Positions 19,064-27,706 of a stretch of DNA of 64,000 nucleotides are shown piece after piece. The stretch is from assembly GCF_022869825.1 (NCBI RefSeq), contig NZ_CP094971.1, forward strand, positions 1,861,501-1,925,500, read 5' to 3'. The translations under genes and the position numbers were made by a program. Source of the stretch: Clostridium sp. BJN0001 (GTDB lineage: Bacteria > Bacillota > Clostridia > Clostridiales > Clostridiaceae). Below the pieces are notes generated by a model. The model saw only the letters and a program-made list of their open reading frames with translations, made no database searches and had not been told where the DNA came from. The first letter of the stretch is position 1. Each line of letters opens with the position of its first letter.

Positions 19064-19095
19064 AATTATCCCTCACCTTTCTAGTTATAAACATG

Positions 19096-19125
19096 TATTA
19101 ATTATAACTATATATTAATTATAAC
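19096..19125. promoter_or_regulatory. Tandem TTATAATTA repeats before rubrerythrin (PerR-like, tentative)
   Basis: TATTAATTATAAC occurs at 19096-19108 and 19113-19125, 17 bases apart, in the rubrerythrin leader. Each copy partly matches the PerR consensus TTATAATnATTATAA. In an AT-rich genome this could be chance, but regulation by PerR would fit the genes. The rest of the 235-base spacer shows nothing clear. Confidence 0.35.
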
Positions 19126-19298
19126 AAATATTTCTTGTTTTTAATAGATTCAATAATCTACCATTTTAATATAATTTCTGTTTAATTGTATATCACTTTT
19201 ATTGTTAACTAAAACAAAAGTATTATACATTCATAATATTTTAAGAAATTAAATATTAAATTATTTATTAAACCAATATCTATTTTTTATTCCTTATT

Positions 19299-21015
19299 TT
19301 ACATTTTAAATTTCTTTATCATTTCATTAAGCTGCTGTGCTAATTCAGCTTGACTTTGAGACGCAATATCTATATTTTCTATAGCCTTTGTTGTTTCATC
19401 TATATTATTTTTAACAAAAGATGCTTCTTCACTTGATTTTTGTGAATTTCCAGCCATATTCTGTACAGCTTGACTAACTTGACCTACAGTTGCTGTTATT
19501 TGTTCAGACATTGCAGCAATTTCTTCTGACATCTTTGTTACGAATTCAGAATCATCATAATACTGATCTCCAGTTTCACCATATTCATCAAATTGCTCAT
19601 TAACCTTAGTATTTATAAAATCTAATATGTCCTTACCTGTTTCTATACTGCCTTTAAATGCATGCTGCACTTTAATAATAGTTCCTTGAATATTATGAAC
19701 AGCTTGTGCTGATTGTTCTGCAAGCTTTTTAACTTCTTCTGCTACTACTGCAAAGCCCTTACCCTGATCTCCTGCTCTTGCTGCCTCTATTGCTGCATTA
19801 AGTGCAAGCAAATTAATCTGCTCTGCTATAGATCCAATAGTATCTGCCATAACTTTTATACTATCTACTATTTTTCCTTCTTCTATAACATTTTCCATTT
19901 TTTCTTGCTTTTCTTTATATAATGTTCTTGTATTTTCTATAGCCGTCTGACTATTACTTTTAACATTGGTTGCTCTTTTTTTAGCTTCATTTGCATTTGT
20001 GCTGCCATCCATTGCCTTTTGTGAAAGTTCATTTATACTTGAATCAACTTCTTCAACTGATGCACTTATTTCTTCAGAAGCTGCACTCGATTCTTGCATT
20101 TCATTATTAATATTATCTATTGACTTGTTTACATTTTCCATCTGTGCTGTTAATTCCTCAACAGTTGCTGATAATTCTTCTGATGATGCACTCATATCTT
20201 GTGATTTCTCTATTATAGTTTTGAGAAGTTTATTTACATTTACTTGTGCAGTATTTAGCGCTCTTCCAGTCTGACCAAACTCATCTTTTCTTGTAATTGA
20301 AATAGGCATTGAAAAATCATAATTTGACAATCTTTCTGCTAAATTTTTAATTTGTGTTAAAGGATTCAATACACTTTTACTTAAAATAACTGAAATAAAT
20401 AATATAAATGCAAAAGATACTAATAAACAAATTATTGTTGTGTATAATATTTTTTTCAATTGAATTTCATTTTCTAAATTAGACTTCTCAGCTGCTGCTA
20501 AATTTAAATCTATACTTTTTTCCAAAGTTTCCATAAGATCATTTCTTTTCTTACTCACATCTGTTTGATAAATATTAGCTGCCTCATCATATTTTTTATT
20601 TTCTATAAGTTCAAGTGTTTCTTCTTTTGCTAGTCTATATGTTTCTAAATTATCTTTGAATTTTTCATAAATAACTTTTTCATCTTCATCTGATGATATT
20701 TTTTCATATTCTTCTTCTAATATGTTATCTTTCTTTGATATATCATCCATTTTAGATATATTGTCTTTTAGTCCTTCTAATTCCTTATCAAAGACAAATC
20801 CTATTCATTATAGCTCTAACTTCGTTTATATTTGCTTTTATTTCTTCTAGATTTTTTATTGTTATTAAATTATCTTCATACATTTCTTTAGCATTACTAT
20901 TAATTTTTAAACAATTACTTACTCCATTTACACCTATTAATACTATAAAGATGCAAATTATAGAAAATGTTACTACTAGTTTTTTTCTGACACTTAAATT
21001 TGTAAAAAATTTCAT
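19299..21015 (-). pseudogene. Transmembrane methyl-accepting chemotaxis protein, frameshifted
   Basis: Two frames join to about 570 residues, the normal length of a 4HB-type chemoreceptor. The first part (21015 to 20788) gives the N-terminal membrane helix and start of the four-helix sensor, ending [11 protein letters not shown]. The second continues [12 protein letters not shown], the second membrane span ([18 protein letters not shown]), HAMP, and the signalling domain with tip [20 protein letters not shown]. One base gained or lost near 20785-20800 explains the break. It could be a real loss of function or a read error. Ligand unknown. Confidence 0.85.
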
Positions 21016-21303
21016 TATATTCCCCCTAAATAAAAATTTAATAAATTGATATTTTATGTATATTTATTGTTATTATGATTATATTATAAATTATTTAATA
21101 AGTATACTATTTTATACAAATAATCACATTTTTCTTATATTTATTTAGTTTGTATAACATTTAACATTTATTTATTTCTATTTATTTCTAACTTATTCTC
21201 TGTATTTACATATTTAACATAAATAAAACTTATTTCAACAAATATTTCATTTATAATGCTATATACCTTCTTTAATATTTCTCTATTTCAAAATAATAAA
21301 AAA
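21016..21303. other. AT-rich spacer upstream of the chemoreceptor
   Basis: About 290 bases with no supported gene or clear palindrome. The chemoreceptor ribosome site (AGGGGG) lies at its left edge; no convincing promoter pair was found. Confidence 0.5.
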
Positions 21304-21338
21304 ATGGTATTTAGCTAAGACACTCAGCTAAATACCGT
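21304..21338 (-). terminator. Terminator after the secreted phosphatase
   Basis: A 13-bp stem with one G-T pair (21304-21316 with 21326-21338), followed on the minus strand by seven T. Its left arm ATGGTATTTAGCT is identical to part of the terminator at 17778-17816. Confidence 0.8.
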
Positions 21339-21375
21339 ATAATAAAATGATTAAGATTGTAGATTGCTTTTTTTA

Positions 21376-23148
21376 TTATTTATTTAATTTTATTCCATCA
21401 AAATCAGATATCATTTCATCTGTAATTCTAGACGTAAAATCAACGAGTACACAGTTTATTTCTTTATTATATTTAACATCTATTCCTTGTTTATATAATG
21501 CATCTATACATACTTTTGAAGCATCATTCTTTAATAAATCTTCTTTATTAAATTTATAAGATTTATCTTTTACAGTAAGTGTTAAGGTGTTTTTATCGTA
21601 TGTGCCACCATAATACTGTGCAATTGATGATGGATCTATATATCCTTTATTAGAACTATTTGTTACTCCATAATTTGTCTGAAGAGTTCCTGCTATTGAT
21701 AAAGAAGTATTTGTTGTTTTTCTTAGCTGCATCTTTGTGCTGTTTTCAGGATTATCTTTGTCTATAGTGAAACTATCTACTTTTTGAGGAGTATTATAGA
21801 TAACATTTTTAGGATTTGCTTTACTTATATCTATTGTATTATATTTATATGAATCAATTGTAAGCTTTCCATCATCTATATCAACTACCTGATAACAAGG
21901 GCTATCCTGACAATCGACAAAATGTGCATTCCATACTTTATCTCTTAAATCTGTATAGTATTTGTCTCCACTTCTTCCTGTTACATAGTAAACTGTTCCA
22001 TTTGAAAAATCAGCTGTATAATCATCATCATTTATTGCATATGTTCTTGAAATTGCATGATCATGTCCATTAAATACTACATCTACATGATATTTTTCTA
22101 AAACAGGTGTAAGAATATCTTTTACTGCAGGATTGTTTCTTGTTTTCTTATTATAATATGGAGTTTTATGGAACATTGCAATTGTCCATTTCTGTGTATT
22201 GTGTTTTAAATCATTTTCAAGCCACTCAGCCTGATCTTCAAGGAATTTATCATTAGAAGGAGCTTCTTCATCTTCCTGACTGTCTAAAACTACAAAGTGA
22301 ACATTTCCATAATCATAAGAATATGTCTGTCCTATAAGAGAACTTAAACCATTATCTGGTACTGAGAACTGTCCTTTAAAATCCTTCGGTGCAGCTGATG
22401 CAAAATCATTATTTGAATAAGTTTCATGATTTCCTTGTACAGGCATTTCTGGGATATTGTCAATTACGCCTTCTGCTGCTTTAAACCAGTTATCCCAATG
22501 TTGATAATTTCCTCCTATTTCAACTAAATCTCCTATATTAGTAACAAAATCAGCATCTGCATTTTCTTTATATGCTTCTGTTATTGTATTATGCCATGGT
22601 GTATATTCAGGATTAGCAGGTTTTCCACTTTGAGAATCTCCAAATACTATGAATTTAGTATCAGTATTATTTTCCTCTTCTGTTTTAAAAGTATTTGTTT
22701 TGCTTACATGTTCAGAATTATTTTTGTCTACTGCTACTACTCTATATTCATAAGTAGATCCAGATTCAAGTCCTTTTAAAGTAACTGAGTAAATATTTTG
22801 TTTTCCAGTTAATATAGTGCTACTTCCTGTACCACAAGTTAAAACATCAGGTTCTCTATCATAGTTTTTACTCCAAGTAGATGTGCCTTTAACTCTATAT
22901 TCAACTCTTCCTTCTTTATCTGTGCTTATTGTTCTCCATGTTATGGTCTGTGTTGTTTTAGGATCTTCTGTAAAACTTAAAACAATGTGGTCTGGAGACT
23001 CTGTTGCATTTAAATTTTCATTAATATAAGTACTATTGTACTTAACTCCATTTTCTGCTGCATCTGCCTTAGTGCAAAGTTTAGATGTTCCCATAACAGC
23101 TACTGATAAAGCAAATGATATGGTTAGACATAATATTTTTTTATTCAT
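21376..23148 (-). CDS. Secreted purple-acid-phosphatase-like metallophosphoesterase
   Basis: 590 residues. A signal peptide (about 1-30) is followed by a fibronectin-like N-terminal domain of purple acid phosphatases (TTQTITWRTISTDKEG), then a metallophosphatase core with the metal ligands in FGDSQSG, NIGDLVE, VQGNHETY, FHKTPYY and NGHDHAISR. The C-terminal 130 residues resemble a copper-amine-oxidase-N-like stalk domain (LRKTTNTSLSIAGTLQTNYG). Likely releases phosphate from external organic phosphates. AGGGGGG lies before the ATG; a 14-base palindrome lies about 80 bases upstream. No cell-wall anchor seen. Confidence 0.88.
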   Translation of the reverse strand: MNKKILCLTISFALSVAVMGTSKLCTKADAAENGVKYNSTYINENLNATESPDHIVLSFTEDPKTTQTITWRTISTDKEGRVEYRVKGTSTWSKNYDREPDVLTCGTGSSTILTGKQNIYSVTLKGLESGSTYEYRVVAVDKNNSEHVSKTNTFKTEEENNTDTKFIVFGDSQSGKPANPEYTPWHNTITEAYKENADADFVTNIGDLVEIGGNYQHWDNWFKAAEGVIDNIPEMPVQGNHETYSNNDFASAAPKDFKGQFSVPDNGLSSLIGQTYSYDYGNVHFVVLDSQEDEEAPSNDKFLEDQAEWLENDLKHNTQKWTIAMFHKTPYYNKKTRNNPAVKDILTPVLEKYHVDVVFNGHDHAISRTYAINDDDYTADFSNGTVYYVTGRSGDKYYTDLRDKVWNAHFVDCQDSPCYQVVDIDDGKLTIDSYKYNTIDISKANPKNVIYNTPQKVDSFTIDKDNPENSTKMQLRKTTNTSLSIAGTLQTNYGVTNSSNKGYIDPSSIAQYYGGTYDKNTLTLTVKDKSYKFNKEDLLKNDASKVCIDALYKQGIDVKYNKEINCVLVDFTSRITDEMISDFDGIKLNK

Positions 23149-23227
23149 ATAAATTATTCCCCCTAATAAAATTTTCTTCTATAAACAAATTATAGAAAAA
23201 GCTTATTAAAAACAGGTTTCATTTTTG

Positions 23228-23241
23228 TTACAATATTGTAA
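23228..23241. promoter_or_regulatory. Perfect 14-base palindrome upstream of the phosphatase
   Basis: TTACAATATTGTAA is fully self-complementary and lies in the 96-base gap between the GTPase gene and the phosphatase. A TATAAT on the minus strand follows about 40 bases later, so it may be an upstream operator for the phosphatase. Binder unknown. Confidence 0.4.
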
Positions 23242-23244
23242 AAT

Positions 23245-25305
23245 TTATATTTCTTCTGATTCTATGTCTATATGCATTTTTTTATCTGATTCATCCCATT
23301 TTACGATATATCCGCTCCCATGTGCACAAAATACAGAGTTTCCAGTACAATTTATATCAGCATCTTTTTTATATGCTCTTTTTTCTATGACTTCATCAGT
23401 ATTGTGGCAATCATCATATCCGTCATAAATAAGGCTCATAGAACCTGTTCCTCTTGTAAATTCAAGTATATAAAGAGAATAATCCATAAACTCAGAAGCT
23501 GGTCCTCTTCCTTTTATAGTGACTTTTCCATCAATATTTTCAGGTGATTCAAATGTTCCTTTCATTCTTTCTATGTCAGTTAAAATACGTCCTATATAAC
23601 TTTCATCAATCTCTATTATAAATTTATAATATGGCTCTAAAAGTATATTTTCTGCCTTTTCAAGTCCTTGCCTTATCGCTCTATATGTAGCTTCTCTAAA
23701 ATCTCCTCCACATGTATGCTTTAAATGTGATCTTCCATTTAAAAGAGTAAACTTTATATCTGTAATAGGAGAACCCGTAAGTATTCCTTTATGTTCCTTT
23801 TCAAAAATATGCGTTTTTATAAGGTTTTGAAATCCTGGTGCAAGATCATCATTGCTACATTTATTTTCAAAAGTAATACCTGTATTTTTAGGAAGGGGCT
23901 CCATCTTTAGATGAACCTCTGCATAATGCCTTAGTGGTTCAAAATGTCCTCGTCCTATCACTTTATTTTTTATACTTTCTTTATATAATATATTGCATTC
24001 TCCAAAACAAACATCTATATTAAATCTATTTTTCACAACATTTTTTAATATTTCAAGCTGAATTTTTCCCATTATATGAACATTTATTTCTGAGGCATGT
24101 TCATCCCACTCTACTTTTAATGATGGATCTTCTGACTCTAAAATTTTAAACCTATTTAACATATCTTTTGGATTGATTTTACTTTCATCATATACTACCT
24201 TTGATACAAATGCAGGAAAAATCTCATACTTTGTCTTTTCTCTAAGTATACCTACATACTGACCACACTCTGCTTTTGAAAGTCCTGTAATTCCAACAAT
24301 ATCTCCATATTCTGCTGCATCTTTACTTTTAAATTTTTCACCATTATATAATCTTATGCTGTTAATCTTCTCTTCCTTTTTATCATCTTCATTTTCACCA
24401 TAGATGAGTACATCTTTTACCTTAATCTGTCCATTTAAACATTTTAAAAATGTTATTCTGTTTCCTGAGTCATCATGATATATTTTATAAACGTAGCCTA
24501 TAAACTTTTCATCATTAATCTTCCCATCATTATGAAGATTTTCTACAATCTGAAGATCAAACATTTTAGTCTTTTCTTCTTTTTTATCATAATTTGTAAA
24601 CGTAAGTTCATCTAATGCATTTATAAATTCAGTAATTCCTTCATCTTGAAGTGCTGATCCTTTAAATACAGGAAATATTTTTCTTTCCTTAATAAGAGTG
24701 TTAAATTTTTCTCTTAAAATATCTTTTTTAAGATTTCCATCAAGATACTTCTCTAAAAGAGAATCATCCCTCTCACATATTGATTCAATTAAAGAATCTG
24801 AATAATTTACATATGAATCATTTTGTTTATCTTTATACGCTTCTAAAAAGACTGCATCTTCTGTAAGATTTTTATTTATATTATGGATTACATGTAAATA
24901 GTCTGCACCTTTTCTATCAATTTTATTTATAAATAAAATTGTAGGAACATTATATTTTTCTAAAATCCTCCATACAGTTTTTGTATGAGCTTGTACTCCT
25001 TCTACTGCACTAAGTATTATTACTGCATAATCTAAAACTTTTACCGCTCTTTCCATTTCAGCTGAAAAATCAATATGTCCAGGTGTATCTATAAGATAAT
25101 ATCTAGAACCATTAAAATCGAAAAGTCCCTGTTTTGAGAATATAGTTATTCCCCTTTGCCTTTCGATTATATTATTATCAAAAAAAGTATCTTTATGATC
25201 TACTCTGCCGCACTTTTGTATGCTCTTTGTATGATAAAGAAGCTGTTCTGAAAATGTAGTTTTTCCTGCATCAACATGAGCGAGTATACCTATAGTTTTT
25301 TTCAT
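23245..25305 (-). CDS. EF-G/TetM-like translation GTPase
   Basis: 686 residues. GTPase motifs: AHVDAGKTT (about 9-17), DTPGHIDF and NKIDRKG; then the domain II-V layout of elongation factor G. The N-terminus matches ribosomal-protection proteins (TetM/TetO subfamily), but the protein is about 45 residues longer and ends with a GNSVFCAHGSGYIVKWDE tail found in chromosomal paralogues. Tetracycline protection is possible but unproven; a general ribosome-rescue role is the alternative. Its ATG overlaps the PAP2 stop in TAATG. Confidence 0.85.
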   Translation of the reverse strand: MKKTIGILAHVDAGKTTFSEQLLYHTKSIQKCGRVDHKDTFFDNNIIERQRGITIFSKQGLFDFNGSRYYLIDTPGHIDFSAEMERAVKVLDYAVIILSAVEGVQAHTKTVWRILEKYNVPTILFINKIDRKGADYLHVIHNINKNLTEDAVFLEAYKDKQNDSYVNYSDSLIESICERDDSLLEKYLDGNLKKDILREKFNTLIKERKIFPVFKGSALQDEGITEFINALDELTFTNYDKKEEKTKMFDLQIVENLHNDGKINDEKFIGYVYKIYHDDSGNRITFLKCLNGQIKVKDVLIYGENEDDKKEEKINSIRLYNGEKFKSKDAAEYGDIVGITGLSKAECGQYVGILREKTKYEIFPAFVSKVVYDESKINPKDMLNRFKILESEDPSLKVEWDEHASEINVHIMGKIQLEILKNVVKNRFNIDVCFGECNILYKESIKNKVIGRGHFEPLRHYAEVHLKMEPLPKNTGITFENKCSNDDLAPGFQNLIKTHIFEKEHKGILTGSPITDIKFTLLNGRSHLKHTCGGDFREATYRAIRQGLEKAENILLEPYYKFIIEIDESYIGRILTDIERMKGTFESPENIDGKVTIKGRGPASEFMDYSLYILEFTRGTGSMSLIYDGYDDCHNTDEVIEKRAYKKDADINCTGNSVFCAHGSGYIVKWDESDKKMHIDIESEEI

Positions 25306-25865
25306 TAATTAGTTTTCTTCCTCCTTATTAATAAGTTATTTATTTTCTTTTCAGTAAATTCTGCAAGATAACCAAGTATTATTCCACTTAAAGCTCCAAA
25401 TATTACATCTGTTGGATAATGCACTCCAACGTAAATTCTTGAAAATGCTATAAGAAATGCTACTACTATGATTATAATTCCATATTTTTTAGGTAATTTT
25501 CTATATAAAACACTTGCTACTGCAAATGAAATTGAAGAATGACCTGATGGAAATGAAAATTGATCTGGTTTTGGAATTAAAATTCTAATATCTTCTAAAG
25601 TATTAAAAGGTCTTGGTCTTTTAACTATGTTTTTAATTATTTCATTATTTATAATCACACAAAACACAAGTGCTAAAAGGCATATAATCCCTATTCTTCT
25701 CGTTTTTCTTCTTAATAATAAGATAATTGAAATTGTTATCCATATAAGTCCTCCATTTCCAAGTGAAGTCATTGTCGTAAAGATTGGTGTTAATACACTA
25801 TTTCTTAAATTATCTTGAATAGCAAATAGTATCTTAATGTCTATACTGTTTATTAATTGTATCAT
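25305..25865 (-). CDS. PAP2-family membrane phosphatase
   Basis: 186 residues, five or six membrane spans. The three phosphatase motifs are present: KRPRPF, PSGHSS and SRIYVGVHYPTD. Such proteins dephosphorylate undecaprenyl diphosphate or phosphatidylglycerol phosphate; which one cannot be told. The gene overlaps the translation GTPase by one base, so the two are coupled, an odd pairing. Confidence 0.88.
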   Translation of the reverse strand: MIQLINSIDIKILFAIQDNLRNSVLTPIFTTMTSLGNGGLIWITISIILLLRRKTRRIGIICLLALVFCVIINNEIIKNIVKRPRPFNTLEDIRILIPKPDQFSFPSGHSSISFAVASVLYRKLPKKYGIIIIVVAFLIAFSRIYVGVHYPTDVIFGALSGIILGYLAEFTEKKINNLLIRRKKTN

Positions 25866-26094
25866 CTCTAGCCTCCCTAATATTATGTATCCTTAGTATT
25901 ATAACTTTAACTTAAAGTATTAAGCAAGACAAGCATAGACAATTTTTTAAACTTTATATAATTAAATTCCAAGTTTATAAATATATATGCTTAAAATTGA
26001 CTGCTATATTTTAAATCTGATATAATAAAAATCATTTAGAATAATTTAGTTATACATAGTAAAATATAAAATACTGAGGGAGAAAATATAAAAT

Positions 26095-26463
26095 ATGATA
26101 TCTACTATAAGAAAAATCATATACTCTATATTAATAATACTAACTATAATTGTATTATTTATAGTTTATAAGAAAATAGAATTTCCTTTCGTTTTCCAAT
26201 TTGTTATTGGATATATAATACTTCTGATGATTGTATTTTTTTATACTTTAATTAGAATATTTTTAAGTATCAGAAAAGCAAAATGGAAGACAATAAAAAA
26301 GATTATACCAAAATTCATTATAACTTCTTTTGCACTTTGGGCTTTTAATGTTTTGTTTCTTTATTTAACAAAAGGTGAACTTATGCTGACTAATAAAATT
26401 TTTAGTTCTATAATTATTTCTTTTACTGTAACCTTTGGAGAATTAGCAGCTCAACAAAAATAA
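26095..26463 (+). CDS. Small membrane protein, unknown
   Basis: 122 residues with four hydrophobic segments and a basic loop (IRKAKWKTIKKII) after the second. GAGGGAG precedes the ATG. No family recognised. The 230-base spacer before it, divergent from the PAP2 gene, shows only AT-rich sequence. Confidence 0.6.
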   Translation: MISTIRKIIYSILIILTIIVLFIVYKKIEFPFVFQFVIGYIILLMIVFFYTLIRIFLSIRKAKWKTIKKIIPKFIITSFALWAFNVLFLYLTKGELMLTNKIFSSIIISFTVTFGELAAQQK

Positions 26464-26553
26464 TTATTAAAAAATTTTAAGTTATTACATACTTGCATAT
26501 ATAAATGACTTAAATTATAATTTATATAAAATATAATAAAGGAGTGACTATTA

Positions 26554-27237
26554 ATGAGTGAATTATCATATACAAAAAGTGAATCTGGATTTATAAATAA
26601 AACTTTTACTTATATGGCTACTGGTCTTCTTGTAACATTCGTAATTGGCTTTTTTATATCTCAGAGTATTAATCTTAGAACTCTTATTTTAACTAAGCCT
26701 CAGCTTTCTATAGGACTTGCAATTTTAGAAGTTGCTTTAGTTTTAATTTTAAGCAGAAGAATTAATAAAATGTCGGCATCTAGTGCTTTAATGATGTTTT
26801 TTCTTTATTCCATATTAAATGGACTAACATTTAGTGCTATATTTGTAGTTTATGATTTATCATCAATTATGCAGGTATTTATTCTTGCATCAATTATGTT
26901 TTTCTGTTGTGCAATGGCAGGAAAGCTAACAAATAAAGATTTATCTAGTTTAGGAAGAATTTCAATAATGGCTGTTATTGGAATAATAATAGCAACAGTT
27001 TTTAATTTTTTTATTAACTCTGAAGGTCTTTCAATGATTATAAGCTATGTAGCAGTTGCAGTATTTTGTGCTTTAACAGCTTATGATATGCAGACATTAA
27101 AAAGAATTCATAATCAAATATATTATTCTGATGCAGAATCTGCAAATAAATACGCAATTCTAGGTGCATTAACTCTATATCTTGATTTTATAAATTTATT
27201 TTTACATCTTTTAAGATTATTTGGAAATGACAACTAA
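26554..27237 (+). CDS. Bax inhibitor-1 / YccA family membrane protein
   Basis: 227 residues, seven membrane spans, with the family features FTYMATGLLVTF at the N-terminus, AYDMQTLKRIH and a C-terminal LYLDFINLFLHLLRLFGN. Related proteins are pH-dependent calcium leak channels or FtsH partners (family knowledge). AAGGAG lies before the ATG. A strong terminator follows. Confidence 0.92.
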   Translation: MSELSYTKSESGFINKTFTYMATGLLVTFVIGFFISQSINLRTLILTKPQLSIGLAILEVALVLILSRRINKMSASSALMMFFLYSILNGLTFSAIFVVYDLSSIMQVFILASIMFFCCAMAGKLTNKDLSSLGRISIMAVIGIIIATVFNFFINSEGLSMIISYVAVAVFCALTAYDMQTLKRIHNQIYYSDAESANKYAILGALTLYLDFINLFLHLLRLFGNDN

Positions 27238-27254
27238 GATAACTAAGATAATAA

Positions 27255-27294
27255 AAAAGACATTAGATTTTATATTTTAAATCTAATGTCTTTT
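27255..27294. terminator. Bidirectional terminator after the Bax-inhibitor-1 gene
   Basis: A 16-bp stem (27255-27270 with 27279-27294) with an 8-base loop and T runs in both directions. It can also end a minus-strand transcript coming from the gene-free region to the right. Confidence 0.9.
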
Positions 27295-27351
27295 ATTTAT
27301 TTTTTAAATATTTAATTATATTAACACACCTCTTAAAAATAATATGTTCTA

Positions 27352-27530
27352 CATCGGACTCACCCCATTAAAATTATATTCATTTCTTTAATAATTTTAA
27401 ATAACCCATCGGAATCATCTCATTTCTCTATTTTAATCTTTTAATAAGTTATTAACAAAATTTCTCAATTCACCTTCTATCTTTTTAAATTCATTCTACT
27501 AAAAACTTCTTAGCACATTGGACTCACCTC
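27352..27530 (-). repeat. Three copies of a 15-nt element GRGRTGAKTCCRATG
   Basis: Minus-strand copies lie at 27516-27530 (GAGGTGAGTCCAATG), 27407-27421 (GAGATGATTCCGATG) and 27352-27366 (GGGGTGAGTCCGATG). Each looks like a ribosome site followed by ATG. The ORFs from these ATGs are Met-Cys-stop, a nine-residue lysine-rich peptide (MGYLKLLKK), and Met-stop. Function unknown. Confidence 0.6.
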
Positions 27531-27595
27531 TTTCTCTGTATTTATCTTTTAGTAGTTTGTTTCTTTTCCTTTATCTTGTCTTTATTATACAATAT

Positions 27596-27628
27596 AATTT
27601 TCTGAAAATATAGACTTTTCTGAAAATT
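27596..27628. promoter_or_regulatory. Two tandem CodY boxes
   Basis: AATTTTCTGAAAATA (27596-27610) and ACTTTTCTGAAAATT (27614-27628) each differ from the CodY consensus AATTTTCWGAAAATT at one position. They are 18 bases apart. They lie next to a minus-strand TATAAT at 27584-27589, so CodY would block that promoter when branched-chain amino acids and GTP are plentiful (family knowledge). Confidence 0.7.
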
Positions 27629-27640
27629 TTTTATGTGTTA

Positions 27641-27702
27641 TAATAGAATAGTTGGGGTATATAAACTTTATTAGTTTTTTATATACCCCAACTCTATTCT
27701 AT
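27641..27702. terminator. Long hairpin after the beta-helix lipoprotein gene
   Basis: GTTGGGGTATATAAA (27651-27665) pairs with its complement (27678-27692), and outer arms (AATAGAATA with TATTCTATT) extend it with a 2-base bulge to over 20 pairs. It follows the lipoprotein gene on the minus strand; there is no long T run directly after it, so it may be a processing or barrier hairpin as well as a terminator. Confidence 0.65.
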
Positions 27703-27706
27703 TTCT

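Larger units (their letters stand above)
27255..27583 (-). ncRNA. Possible CodY-controlled minus-strand transcript
   Basis: On the minus strand a TATAAT (27584-27589) follows two CodY-like boxes, and a terminator lies at 27255-27294. Between them are about 300 bases with no ORF over 12 codons, but with three strong ribosome-site-like sequences inside a conserved 15-nt element. The -35 region is weak. This could be a regulatory RNA or a set of very short ORFs; nothing shows it is expressed. Confidence 0.35.
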
